Positions 1 to 7,975 of a DNA stretch of 34,370 nucleotides are shown here, piece by piece (within the stretch, counting starts at the first letter, position 1; each line of letters starts with the position of its first letter). Location: positions 1 through 34,370 of the forward strand of contig CANOKL010000045.1 of the NCBI GenBank assembly GCA_947566645.1, read 5' to 3'. This DNA comes from an uncultured Lachnospiraceae bacterium (GTDB lineage Bacteria > Bacillota > Clostridia > Lachnospirales > Lachnospiraceae). The notes beneath the pieces are model-generated. The model saw only the letters and a list, made by a program, of their open reading frames with translations. It did not search any database and was not told the DNA's origin. The translations under genes were made by a program, and so were the position numbers.

Positions 1-107
1 AGTTCCTATTGGTGAAAAGAATAAAATACTAATACCCTTTTGACTACCTAATCATAAAATTGAAGTGTTGTATTTGTACAATGAAAACTTAATAAGGAGG
101 TGCTCCT

Positions 108-1661
108 GTGCCGAATGGAATATTTTTTGCTGTGACAGCAGTTCTTGTGATTGCAGCGGCAGTTGTCAGTCATTTCGTTACGGTTTCCAATTTGAAGAAG
201 AATGCGGAGAGCAAGATCGGAAATGCGGAGAGTAAGGCGAGAGAGATTATTGACGACGCAGTGAAAACAGCAGAGGCCAAGAAGAAGGAGTCTCTCTTGG
301 AGATTAAAGAAGAGTCTATCAAGAACAAGAATGAGCTTGAAAAAGAGACGAAGGAACGCAGAACAGAGCTACAGCGGTATGAGAAGCGTGTACTTTCCAA
401 GGAAGAGGCTTTGGATAAAAAGGCAGATGCGATTGAGAAGCGAGAAGCAGTATTTACAGCAAAGGAAGAGCAATTACGTCAGCGAGAAGTGAAAGTGGAC
501 GAGCTGAGTAAGCAGAGGGTACAGGAACTAGAAAGAATCTCAGGACTTACCTCCGAACAGGCAAAAGAATACTTGTTAAAAACTGTTGAAGATGATGTGA
601 AGCATGACACTGCCAAGATGATAAAAGAGGTTGAGATGCAGGCAAAGGAAGAGGCGGACAAGAAGGCAAGGGAATACGTTGTTACCGCCATCCAGAGATG
701 CGCTGCAGATCATGTGGCAGAAACTACAATTTCGGTTGTACAGCTTCCAAGCGACGAGATGAAGGGGAGAATTATCGGAAGAGAAGGACGTAACATCCGT
801 ACACTGGAAACGATGACGGGTGTGGAGCTGATTATCGATGATACCCCGGAGGCTGTAGTCTTATCAGGCTTTGATCCGATAAGAAGGGAAGTTGCAAGGA
901 TTGCGCTCGAAAAGTTAATTGTCGATGGCCGTATTCATCCGGCAAGAATTGAGGAGATGGTTGAAAAGGCGCAAAAAGAAGTGGATGCAATGATACGTGA
1001 AGAAGGAGAAGCGGCGGCACTCGAAGTAGGCGTCCACGGAATTCATCCAGAGCTGATCAGGCTTTTAGGAAGGATGAAATTCCGGACAAGCTATGGACAG
1101 AATGCCCTGAAGCATTCTATTGAGGTTTCCCAGCTATCCGGGCTTCTTGCCGGAGAGCTTGGCCTTGATGTCAGAGTGGCGAAGAGAGCAGGACTTCTGC
1201 ACGATATCGGAAAATCAATTGACCATGATGTGGAGGGATCCCATATCCAGATCGGTGTTGATCTTTGTAGAAAATACAAGGAGTCAGCAACCGTTGTTAA
1301 TGCGGTCGAGGCACATCACGGTGATGTAGAACCGGAAACTTTGCTTGCATGTGTGGTACAGGCGGCAGATACAATCTCTGCGGCGCGACCAGGTGCAAGG
1401 AGAGAAACATTAGAAACATACACAAACAGGTTAAAACAATTAGAAGAGATCACCAATCAGTTTAAGGGTGTTGAAAAGTCTTTTGCAATTCAGGCAGGTA
1501 GAGAGATTCGTGTTATGGTAGTTCCAGAGCAGGTATCTGATGCAGACATGGTATTGATGGCCAGGGATATAGCAAAGCAGATTGAGTATGAGCTTGAATA
1601 CCCAGGTCAGATTAAGGTTAATGTAATTCGTGAATCACGGGTTACACACTATGCCAGGTAG
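108..1661 (+). CDS. rny: Ribonuclease Y (endoribonuclease, RNA turnover)
   Basis: This is a membrane-tethered endoribonuclease that starts mRNA decay in Gram-positive bacteria. The 517-residue product has the complete family layout. An N-terminal membrane segment (about residues 4-26) is followed by a long, highly charged coiled coil rich in Lys and Glu (about 30-200). A KH RNA-binding domain carries the GRIIGREGRNIRTLE motif (about 220-240), and an HD metal-dependent domain has the HD pair in GLLHDIGK (about 365). The protein ends in the usual RESRVTHYAR-like tail. Length matches the family norm of about 515-520. The GTG start at 108 is preceded by AAGGAGG at 94-100. An intrinsic terminator follows the gene, so it seems to be transcribed alone. 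The call is secure. Confidence 0.97.
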   Translation: MPNGIFFAVTAVLVIAAAVVSHFVTVSNLKKNAESKIGNAESKAREIIDDAVKTAEAKKKESLLEIKEESIKNKNELEKETKERRTELQRYEKRVLSKEEALDKKADAIEKREAVFTAKEEQLRQREVKVDELSKQRVQELERISGLTSEQAKEYLLKTVEDDVKHDTAKMIKEVEMQAKEEADKKAREYVVTAIQRCAADHVAETTISVVQLPSDEMKGRIIGREGRNIRTLETMTGVELIIDDTPEAVVLSGFDPIRREVARIALEKLIVDGRIHPARIEEMVEKAQKEVDAMIREEGEAAALEVGVHGIHPELIRLLGRMKFRTSYGQNALKHSIEVSQLSGLLAGELGLDVRVAKRAGLLHDIGKSIDHDVEGSHIQIGVDLCRKYKESATVVNAVEAHHGDVEPETLLACVVQAADTISAARPGARRETLETYTNRLKQLEEITNQFKGVEKSFAIQAGREIRVMVVPEQVSDADMVLMARDIAKQIEYELEYPGQIKVNVIRESRVTHYAR

Positions 1662-1677
1662 AAGATAAATGAAGATG

Positions 1678-1727
1678 AAGGCTTGAAAATCCGGTGTTTT
1701 ACACGAATGGATTTTTAAGCCTTTTTA
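1678..1727 (+). terminator. Intrinsic terminator after rny
   Basis: AAGGCTTGAAAATCC at 1678-1692 pairs with GGATTTTTAAGCCTT from 1709 across a 16-base loop, and a T run follows. It lies 17 bases after the rny stop codon and separates rny from the Nudix gene. Confidence 0.85.
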
Positions 1728-1781
1728 TAACTTCCGGGGCTCTTTTCTAAGAGGCTTTTACCGGAGAGAAGAGGTGTAAAG

Positions 1782-2330
1782 ATGAGCGAAGAAATCAGAA
1801 GGGTAAAAAGAGAGCTTGCATATCACGGTACTGTGGTTGATGTCTACAAGGATTATATGGAATTCGCAAATGGAAGTACGGAAGAATGGGATTATATCCA
1901 CCATAACGGGGCGGCGGCGGTTGTCCCGGTACTGGATGATGGGAGGATTCTCATGGTGACACAGTACAGGAACGCGCTGGACCGGATGACCCTTGAGATC
2001 CCGGCCGGAAAGCTTGACGCGCCAGACGAACCTGGAATAGAGTGTGCGGCAAGGGAACTGGAGGAGGAGACAGGATATAAGTCAGATCATCTGGAATGGC
2101 TTCTTACACTCCGCACTACAGTGGCCCTCTGCAATGAACGAATCGAGATCTTTGTGGCAAAGGATTTAAAGCCTTCGAAGCAGAAGCTTGATGAGGGTGA
2201 ATATGTGACTGTGAAGGCGTATACACTGGAAGAATTAAAGCGTAAGATCTATGCAGGAGAGATCGAGGATTCCAAAACGGTGTCTGCAGTTCTGGCATAT
2301 GGAGACAGATTCGCAGCCTGCAAAATGTGA
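1782..2330 (+). CDS. Nudix hydrolase, ADP-ribose pyrophosphatase type
   Basis: This protein probably hydrolyses ADP-ribose to AMP and ribose 5-phosphate (NudF/ADPRase group), a cytosolic housekeeping activity. The 182-residue product has a Nudix box beginning at AGKLDAPDEPGIECAARELE and running into EETGY (about residues 74-99), with the RE..EE metal-binding core intact. The N-terminal strand segment (DVYKDYMEFANGSTEEWDY) and the VPVLDDGRILMVTQYRNALD segment are typical of the ADPRase branch. The start at 1782 follows the AGAGGTG-type ribosome site just upstream. A SpoIIM-like gene comes next on the same strand after 64 bases, an order often seen in Clostridia. Substrate specificity cannot be proved from sequence alone. 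Confidence 0.88.
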   Translation: MSEEIRRVKRELAYHGTVVDVYKDYMEFANGSTEEWDYIHHNGAAAVVPVLDDGRILMVTQYRNALDRMTLEIPAGKLDAPDEPGIECAARELEEETGYKSDHLEWLLTLRTTVALCNERIEIFVAKDLKPSKQKLDEGEYVTVKAYTLEELKRKIYAGEIEDSKTVSAVLAYGDRFAACKM

Positions 2331-2394
2331 AGAGTGAGAATATATCGGAATACCCGGCATATAATGAAGTATCTTGACCTGGGAGGTTTTTTGA

Positions 2395-2934
2395 GTGAAG
2401 ATACTGGAAGGCAAAAAGTATTTTATTTTGTGTTATATGACGGGCTTTTTTATTGGAATTCTCTATGCGAATCTTTTGTCAGGGGATTATATGGCCGGTA
2501 TAGGAATACTGGACGACTATTTTTTGGAACAATATGTACAGACAGAGATTAATACAGCTGAGTTTTTGTGGTATGTGGCCTGTCTGAGACTGCTCCCTGC
2601 AGTGTTTCTGTTTACCTTTGGCTGTACAAAGCTGAGAAAGGGTGCGGCACTGGTCTGTATCTTATGGACAGGCTTTTCAAGCGGTCTGATTCTGGTATCA
2701 GCTGTCATGAAGCTGGGAATGAAGGGAATCGTACTGTGTCTTTTGTGCCTGACCCCGCAGTTTATTTGCTACGTGGCGGGATATCTGATGCTTCTGTGGT
2801 TTCTGTTCGCTTATCCGGCAGTGCGGTGGAATCTTTCGAAAACCGTATGCTTTTCTTTGTTCATGCTGACAGGGATTCTGCTGGAATGCTATGTGAATCC
2901 GGTAATCGTAAAAATGTTTCTGCGTACGATATAA
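2395..2934 (+). CDS. Stage II sporulation protein M-like membrane protein
   Basis: This 179-residue integral membrane protein resembles SpoIIM, a component of the DMP peptidoglycan-degrading machine that drives engulfment in endospore formers. Hydrophobic segments lie near residues 8-27, 57-75, 83-105, 107-140 and 147-168. The IGILDDYFLEQY and TGFSSGLILVSAVMKLGMKG stretches look like the SpoIIM family. The GTG start at 2395 has GGGAGG at 2381-2386, and an overlapping frame beginning TTG at 2391 lacks family likeness. Its last codons (Ile-stop, ATATAA) lie at the edge of a dispersed hairpin repeat, so the extreme C-terminus may have been set by that repeat. The family assignment rests on hydrophobic pattern and a few motifs. 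Confidence 0.7.
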   Translation: MKILEGKKYFILCYMTGFFIGILYANLLSGDYMAGIGILDDYFLEQYVQTEINTAEFLWYVACLRLLPAVFLFTFGCTKLRKGAALVCILWTGFSSGLILVSAVMKLGMKGIVLCLLCLTPQFICYVAGYLMLLWFLFAYPAVRWNLSKTVCFSLFMLTGILLECYVNPVIVKMFLRTI

Positions 2935-3000
2935 ATAATGCAAGCGTCAGAAGGCCATACGTTTCATGCCTGCATGAAAAGGCATGACGTCCTGACGCGC
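2929..3000 (-). repeat. Dispersed hairpin repeat, family A, copy 1
   Basis: The unit reads ATATAAATAATGCAAGCGTC and then a hairpin from 2944 to 2998 with outer stem GCGTCAG/CTGACGC and inner arms TTTCATGC/GCATGAAA. The same unit (asymmetric arm plus hairpin) recurs at 32409-32476 and 33125-33192 in the opposite orientation. The strand given here is relative to those two copies. The stop codon of the SpoIIM-like gene (2932-2934) lies inside the arm. No transposase is nearby. Confidence 0.8.
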
Positions 3001-3022
3001 AAAAGACCGGACTGACACCGGG

Positions 3023-3130
3023 AAAAGGGGCTGTCGGGAAATGCAGATTGCCCACAAGATATTGCTATGTGACATTATAAATCACGGCAATATCTTGCGG
3101 TCATACTGCTATTTCCCGACAGCCCCTTTT
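3023..3130. repeat. 108-base near-perfect palindrome between convergent genes
   Basis: Perfect 20-base terminal inverted repeats AAAAGGGGCTGTCGGGAAAT (3023-3042 and its complement at 3111-3130) enclose a second inverted pair, CAAGATATTGC (3055-3065) with GCAATATCTTG (3087-3097), and a small centre with GTGA/TCAC. It sits between the plus-strand SpoIIM-like gene and the minus-strand flippase. A T run ends each strand, so it could act as a bidirectional terminator. Its long perfect ends also resemble a miniature inverted-repeat element. No clear target duplication was seen. Confidence 0.75.
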
Positions 3131-3218
3131 GATCTAGTATAATCCAATTTAAATAACCTTACGTTTCACTGGTCTGCTTTCCCGATAGCACATGTGTAAA
3201 GGCCTCAGCGGCAGTTCC

Positions 3219-4538
3219 TTACGTGCGCACATATCTGTACACATAGCCCAGACAGAATAAAAAGATAAAGATCTGGCTGGCAAGAAGCCCCCACAGATAA
3301 CCGAAGATGCCGTAGACCGGTATGAACAGGAATACGCTGGCAATACGGATTCCCAGGCTGACTGAATTGATAAGGAAGGAAAGCGCCGTTTTTCCGATTC
3401 CATTTATAATGCTGATCAGAGTATTATTTGTATAGAGGAAGGGACATAGCCAGGACATGGCGGTTATGTATTTTCCTGCCAGTGTACTGTGAAACAAAAA
3501 AGTTCCGATCCAGCCGCCGAAAGCAAGGAGAAATACGCAGCAGGCGCTTCCGAGAAAGATGCAGCAATAGACAGCTTTTTGGATGATAGAGGACATCTCC
3601 CTTTTGTCGTTCAGTGCCTGCACTTCCGCTACAGTAGGAAGGAGCATGGTGGATACTGAATTGGTGATGGCAGAAGGGAAGAGGATGCAGGGCAGTGCCA
3701 TGCCTGTCAGTACGCCGTAGATGGCGAGGGCATCGCCCCGTACCATTCCGTACATCATCAGACGGACCGGAATAGAGACTGACTCCACACTCTGCAAAAT
3801 ATTAAGAAGCACCCGGTTGGCAGTAAGGGGGCAGGAGAGGAACAAAAGCTCCTTTGTGTGAAGAAGGAAGGCGGACATCTTAAGTTTCGGGAGCGGAGAC
3901 AGGAGGGAGCCACTGCGGATACGGGAAAGACAGTAAAGGGAGGAGGCAATCTCACCGGTTATCAGTCCTGCAACAGCGATGATGACGCCGGGACGGTTTC
4001 CCTGGATCAGCGCAATGCGGTAGATCAGATAAACAGAAAGAATCCGTACCGTCTGTTCCAGAAGCTGTGAGACAGCGGGAACCCGGGTTTCCTTTCCGCC
4101 AAGGTAATATCCGGCGATACAGCTGTGTACCGCGGCAAATGGAAAGGCATAAGACAGAAGAACCAGAAATTCTGTGCACCGCCCGTCCTTTAAGAAGCTT
4201 TCTGCTATAAAGGCTGCATAATACTGCAGTAAAATTGTAATGATACAGGAGAGAAATACAGTACAGATCAGGCTTGTATACAAGAGTTCCCGTGCTTCTT
4301 TTTTTTGCCCGCAGGTGAGTCTTCTGGCCACGCAGCGGGAAAGCGCGGTTTCAATACCCGCTGCCGTAAAAGAAAAGCAGAGGGCATAGACAGGAAAGAC
4401 CAGCTGATATAGTCCGACTCCTTCCTCCCCGAAGGTATGACTTAAAAAAATACGGTAAAAAAATCCCATGAATCGTGTGGCAAAGCCAGTGGCTGTCAGA
4501 ATAAAGGTTCCTTTTATGATTGTTTTTTTCCTGGACAT
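3219..4538 (-). CDS. SpoVB-like MOP-superfamily flippase (polysaccharide/lipid exporter)
   Basis: This is a polytopic membrane transporter of the multidrug/oligosaccharidyl-lipid/polysaccharide superfamily, in the SpoVB/MurJ-like group that flips lipid-linked sugars across the membrane. The 439-residue product begins KGTFILTATGFATRFMGFFY with the RIFLS..GEEGVGLYQ pattern typical of SpoVB-type proteins. About twelve hydrophobic segments follow, separated by short charged loops. It is somewhat shorter than most SpoVB proteins (about 500 or more) but shows no break. The start at 4538 has a TTTGGAG site just upstream on the minus strand. It is divergent from the Rrf2 regulator and convergent with the SpoIIM-like gene. 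The substrate is unknown; a role in the spore cortex is possible but not shown. Confidence 0.8.
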   Translation of the reverse strand: MSRKKTIIKGTFILTATGFATRFMGFFYRIFLSHTFGEEGVGLYQLVFPVYALCFSFTAAGIETALSRCVARRLTCGQKKEARELLYTSLICTVFLSCIITILLQYYAAFIAESFLKDGRCTEFLVLLSYAFPFAAVHSCIAGYYLGGKETRVPAVSQLLEQTVRILSVYLIYRIALIQGNRPGVIIAVAGLITGEIASSLYCLSRIRSGSLLSPLPKLKMSAFLLHTKELLFLSCPLTANRVLLNILQSVESVSIPVRLMMYGMVRGDALAIYGVLTGMALPCILFPSAITNSVSTMLLPTVAEVQALNDKREMSSIIQKAVYCCIFLGSACCVFLLAFGGWIGTFLFHSTLAGKYITAMSWLCPFLYTNNTLISIINGIGKTALSFLINSVSLGIRIASVFLFIPVYGIFGYLWGLLASQIFIFLFCLGYVYRYVRT

Positions 4539-4586
4539 ATGAAAACTCCAAAAGGGATATTACTATAAGATATTCCTGTCTGAGGG

Positions 4587-4615
4587 TTGACAGAACTAAA
4601 ATGAAGTGATATTCT
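4587..4615 (+). promoter_or_regulatory. Promoter of the Rrf2-isc operon
   Basis: TTGACA at 4587-4592, a 17-base spacer and TATTCT at 4610-4615 form a good vegetative promoter 55 bases before the Rrf2 regulator start. Confidence 0.75.
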
Positions 4616-4630
4616 ACATAAGGAAATAAA

Positions 4631-4653
4631 TCATAGTAATATACTGGGAATTA
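4631..4653 (+). promoter_or_regulatory. Possible Rrf2/CymR-type operator
   Basis: TAATATACTGGGAATTA within this stretch resembles the 3' half of the CymR box known from Bacillus and Staphylococcus (ending ATnGGAATT). It lies just after the probable transcription start, a position where bound regulator would repress. Autoregulation by the adjacent Rrf2 gene is inferred. Confidence 0.4.
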
Positions 4654-4669
4654 AAGAGAAGGTGAGAGG

Positions 4670-5134
4670 ATGAAGCTTTCAACAAAAGGAAGATACGGGC
4701 TCAGGGCAATGATTGATCTTGCAGAGCACAGCGGGAAGGAGCCTGCGGCCATCAGCAGTATTGCGGAACGCCAGGGTATTTCCGAGGGCTATCTGGAGCA
4801 GCTGGCAGCACTTCTTAAGAAGGCGGGGCTGATTAAAAGTATCCGCGGCGCCGGGGGAGGTTATATTCTGGCAAGGGATATGGAGGATATATCAGTGGGA
4901 GATATTCTCCGCGCCCTGGAGGGCAGCCTGGAACCGGTGAGGTGTGCTGCATTTTACTCTGAGGAAGGATGTGCTGCGTCAGAGAGCTGTGTGACGAAGT
5001 ATGTGTGGCAGAAGATTAATGAAAGCATCACTCATACGGTGGACGAGATGAAGCTTGACGAGCTGGTGACAGAGAGCAGGCAGATGAATTCTGGAAAGGA
5101 ACAGACAGTTTCTAAGTGCAATGCCGGAAGATAA
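4670..5134 (+). CDS. Rrf2-family transcriptional regulator (IscR/CymR type)
   Basis: This DNA-binding regulator controls iron-sulfur cluster or cysteine metabolism genes. The 154-residue protein has the family N-terminus MKLSTKGRYGLRAMIDLAEH and a winged helix with SIAERQGISEGYLEQL (about 30-45) and SIRGAGGGY (about 58-66). Three cysteines follow in a C-x8-C-x5-C pattern (from about residue 91), close to the cluster-binding cysteines of IscR, so it may carry an Fe-S cluster. The start at 4670 follows a GGTGAGAGG site. It is the first gene of a run with a cysteine desulfurase and IscU scaffold, which supports an IscR-like job. Whether it senses clusters (IscR) or cysteine status (CymR) is undecided. 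Confidence 0.9.
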   Translation: MKLSTKGRYGLRAMIDLAEHSGKEPAAISSIAERQGISEGYLEQLAALLKKAGLIKSIRGAGGGYILARDMEDISVGDILRALEGSLEPVRCAAFYSEEGCAASESCVTKYVWQKINESITHTVDEMKLDELVTESRQMNSGKEQTVSKCNAGR

Positions 5135-5210
5135 AAGATGAAAATAACAGGAACAGGAGAGAAACCCCGGACTGTTATGATATAGAAGAAGAGAGACGGA
5201 GGAGACAGGC

Positions 5211-6392
5211 ATGGAGAAATTAATATATCTTGATAATGCGGCGACAACAAAGACAGCGCCGGAGGTAGTAGAAGCAATGCTTCCTTATTTTACAGAGAAC
5301 TATGGTAATCCATCCAGTGTGTACGGGTTTGCCGCGAAAAATAAAAGTGCAGTGGATGAGCAGCGTGAGGTCATCGCGGAGGCGCTGGGTGCGGATGCAA
5401 GGGAGATTTATTTTACGGCGGGAGGATCAGAAGCAGACAACTGGGCCCTTAAGGCAGCAGCAGAAGCCTATGAGTCAAAAGGAAGGCATATGATTACAAC
5501 GAAGATTGAGCACCATGCCATTCTTCATACAGCAGAATACCTGGAAAGCCGCGGGTTTGAGGTGACTTATCTGGATGTGGATGAGAACGGTGTGGTAAGG
5601 CCTGATGATCTGAGGGCAGCGATACGGCCGGATACCATTCTGATCTCTGTCATGTATGCAAATAATGAGATCGGAACCCTGGAACCGGTCATGGAGATCG
5701 GGAAGATTGCACATGAGAACGGCATCCTGTTCCATACAGACGCAGTACAGGCATTCGGACAGGTTCCCATTGATGTGGATGCGTGCCATATTGATCTGCT
5801 CAGCGCAAGCGGGCATAAGCTTAACGGCCCGAAGGGAATCGGTTTTCTCTACATCCGTAAGGGAGTAAAGATCCGGTCCTTCGTCCACGGCGGCGCCCAG
5901 GAAAGAAAGCGCCGTGCAGGCACCGAGAATGTGCCGGGGATTATCGGGCTTGGTACTGCGGTAAAGCGCGCGGTAAGGACCATGGAGGAAAGGACCAAAA
6001 AGGAGAGAGAGCTTAGGGACTATCTGATTGACCGGGTGCTTGCGGAGATTCCGTATTGCCGCCTGAACGGGCACAGGACAGAACGCCTTCCCAATAATGC
6101 GAATTTCAGCTTCAGTTTTATTGAGGGAGAATCCCTTTTAATCAGACTGGATATGAAAGGAATCTGCGGCTCCAGCGGCTCTGCCTGCACGTCAGGCTCC
6201 CTGGATCCAAGCCATGTGCTCCTGGCAATCGGACTGCCTCATGAGACGGCACATGGCTCCCTCAGACTGACTCTTGGGGAGGATACAACCAGGGAGGATC
6301 TGGATTATGTAATAGATTCTCTTAAGGAAATTGTGGCAGGACTTCGGGAGATGTCACCTTTATATGAAGACTATATCAAAAAGAACAAATAA
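5211..6392 (+). CDS. Cysteine desulfurase (IscS/NifS family)
   Basis: This PLP enzyme converts L-cysteine to alanine and passes persulfide sulfur to Fe-S scaffolds and tRNA-thiolating enzymes. The 393-residue protein starts IYLDNAATTKTAPEVVEAM. It has the PLP-stacking His near 102 (KIEHHAILH), Asp177 and Gln180 (HTDAVQAFGQ), and the Schiff-base lysine Lys203 in SASGHKLNGPKG. The catalytic cysteine is Cys326 in SSGSACTSGS, on a loop of class I (IscS/NifS) length. Start ATG 5211 is preceded by a GGAGGAGA-type site. It lies 76 bases after the Rrf2 regulator and 55 before the scaffold gene. Downstream mnmA suggests it also supplies sulfur for tRNA 2-thiouridine. Confidence 0.95.
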   Translation: MEKLIYLDNAATTKTAPEVVEAMLPYFTENYGNPSSVYGFAAKNKSAVDEQREVIAEALGADAREIYFTAGGSEADNWALKAAAEAYESKGRHMITTKIEHHAILHTAEYLESRGFEVTYLDVDENGVVRPDDLRAAIRPDTILISVMYANNEIGTLEPVMEIGKIAHENGILFHTDAVQAFGQVPIDVDACHIDLLSASGHKLNGPKGIGFLYIRKGVKIRSFVHGGAQERKRRAGTENVPGIIGLGTAVKRAVRTMEERTKKERELRDYLIDRVLAEIPYCRLNGHRTERLPNNANFSFSFIEGESLLIRLDMKGICGSSGSACTSGSLDPSHVLLAIGLPHETAHGSLRLTLGEDTTREDLDYVIDSLKEIVAGLREMSPLYEDYIKKNK

Positions 6393-6447
6393 GGACAGTT
6401 AGTCCGTGAATAGTAACAGATAAATAAAAGACAGGAGAGAATGACAG

Positions 6448-6891
6448 ATGTATTCAGCGAAGGTTATGGATCATTTTGAGCATCCAAGGAATGTGGGAGA
6501 GATTGAGAATGCCAGCGGCGTAGGAACTGTGGGAAACGCAAAATGCGGGGACATTATGAGGATTTATCTTGATATTGATGAGAATCAGATTATCAGGGAC
6601 GTCAAGTTTAAAACCTTTGGCTGCGGGGCAGCAGTAGCTACAAGCAGTATGGCGACAGAGCTTGTGAAGGGAAAATCCATTCAGGAGGCCATGCAGGTGA
6701 CGAATAAAGCGGTCATGGAGGCGCTTGACGGGCTTCCGCCAGTAAAGGTGCACTGCTCCCTTCTTGCAGAGGAGGCCATTCATGCGGCGCTCTGGGATTA
6801 TGCCGGAAAGCATGATATTCAGATTGAGGGCTTAGAAAAGCCAAAGTCTGACATCCACGAAGGCGAGGAAGAGGAAGAAGAGGAGTACTAA
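6448..6891 (+). CDS. IscU/NifU-type Fe-S cluster scaffold protein
   Basis: This scaffold assembles Fe-S clusters with sulfur from the neighbouring desulfurase. The 147-residue protein carries the three ligand cysteines: Cys33 in NAKCGD with Asp35, Cys59 in FGCGAA and Cys103 in VHCSLLAEEA. The order is that of the N-terminal NifU/IscU domain. The LPPVK segment bound by HscA in classical IscU is present just before Cys103. The C-terminus ends in an acidic Glu-rich tail (about 138-147), common in clostridial versions. The ribosome site AGGAGAG precedes 6448. The gene sits between the desulfurase and mnmA in one operon. Confidence 0.95.
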   Translation: MYSAKVMDHFEHPRNVGEIENASGVGTVGNAKCGDIMRIYLDIDENQIIRDVKFKTFGCGAAVATSSMATELVKGKSIQEAMQVTNKAVMEALDGLPPVKVHCSLLAEEAIHAALWDYAGKHDIQIEGLEKPKSDIHEGEEEEEEEY

Positions 6892-6898
6892 GAACTGT

Positions 6899-7975
6899 AT
6901 GGAGAAGGGACGAGTGGTTGTGGGAATGTCCGGCGGGGTGGATTCTTCGGTTGCCGCCTGGCTCTTGAAGGAGCAGGGCTATGATGTGACCGGAGTCACG
7001 ATGCAGATCTGGCAGGAGGAGCCGCGGGAGGTTCAGGAGGCGGAGGGAGGCTGCTGCGGCATAGATGCAGCAGCGGATGCAAGACGTGTGGCAGAGCAGA
7101 TTGGGATTCCCCATTATGTTATGAATTTCAGACAGGAATTTAAAGACAGCGTGACTGATTATTTTATCCGGGAATACCTGGAAGGAAGAACCCCCAATCC
7201 TTGTATTGCCTGCAACCGGTATGTGAAGTGGGAAGCACTCCTTAAAAGGAGCCTTGCCATTGGGGCTGATTATATTGCCACAGGACACTATGCCCGGGTA
7301 GAGCAGCTTAAAAACGGGCGTTATGCCATCCGTATGGCAGCTTCGGATAAAAAGGACCAGACCTATGCCTTATACAATCTGACTCAGGAGCAGCTAAGGA
7401 GAACCAGAATGCCGCTGGGGAGTTACCGGAAGGATGAGGTACGTGCCATGGCAGAAAAGATGGGGCTTCTGGTGGCAAAAAAACCAGACAGCCAGGATAT
7501 CTGCTTTGTTCCGGACGGAGATTATGCTTCCTATATTAAGAAGCATGCGCCGGGAAAGGTGCGCCCCGGGAACTTCGTGCTTGCAGACGGAACAGTTGTG
7601 GGTCAGCATAAAGGGATTATTCATTATACAGTAGGACAGCGTAAGGGACTTGGGATTGCCATGGGATATCCGGTCTTTGTTCTTAAGATACGCCCGGAGA
7701 CTAATGAGGTTGTAATCGGAAAGGAACAGGAAGTAAAAGCGTACCATGTGAAAGCACGGAACTTAAGCTTTATGTCAGAACCTGATCTGAAAGAAAGGAA
7801 GCGGGTATGGGCAAAGATCCGTTACAATCATAAAGGCGCGTGGTGTATGGCAGAGAAGACGAAAGAGGACGAGCTCGTGTGTACCTTCGAGGAGCCGGTA
7901 AGAGGTGTTACACCCGGGCAGGCAGTGGTGCTGTATGATGATGGATATGTACTGGGAGGAGGAGTGATCGTATGA
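6899..7975 (+). CDS. mnmA: tRNA-specific 2-thiouridylase MnmA
   Basis: This enzyme adenylates and thiolates uridine 34 of Lys, Glu and Gln tRNAs, using persulfide sulfur from a cysteine desulfurase. The 358-residue protein has the PP-loop VGMSGGVDSSVAAWLL at residues 8-23. The catalytic cysteine pair is Cys102 (TPNPCIACN) and Cys202 (DSQDICFVPDGDY). The tRNA-binding segment HYTVGQRKGLGI and a C-terminal beta-barrel region follow. Length is normal. It begins 7 bases after the IscU stop, with its ribosome site inside the end of that gene, so translation is probably coupled. Its stop overlaps the next gene by four bases. Confidence 0.96.
   Translation: MEKGRVVVGMSGGVDSSVAAWLLKEQGYDVTGVTMQIWQEEPREVQEAEGGCCGIDAAADARRVAEQIGIPHYVMNFRQEFKDSVTDYFIREYLEGRTPNPCIACNRYVKWEALLKRSLAIGADYIATGHYARVEQLKNGRYAIRMAASDKKDQTYALYNLTQEQLRRTRMPLGSYRKDEVRAMAEKMGLLVAKKPDSQDICFVPDGDYASYIKKHAPGKVRPGNFVLADGTVVGQHKGIIHYTVGQRKGLGIAMGYPVFVLKIRPETNEVVIGKEQEVKAYHVKARNLSFMSEPDLKERKRVWAKIRYNHKGAWCMAEKTKEDELVCTFEEPVRGVTPGQAVVLYDDGYVLGGGVIV

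Noticed and set aside
1..107. Promoter upstream of rny
   Set aside because: TTGACT (40-45) and TACAAT (77-82) are each promoter-like, but their spacing of 31 bases does not fit and no matching partners were found.
2334..2987. Two reading frames (2334-2552 and 2568-2987) overlapping the SpoIIM-like gene
   Set aside because: They are in the wrong frame relative to the hydrophobic family-like protein and show no domain or ribosome site of their own.
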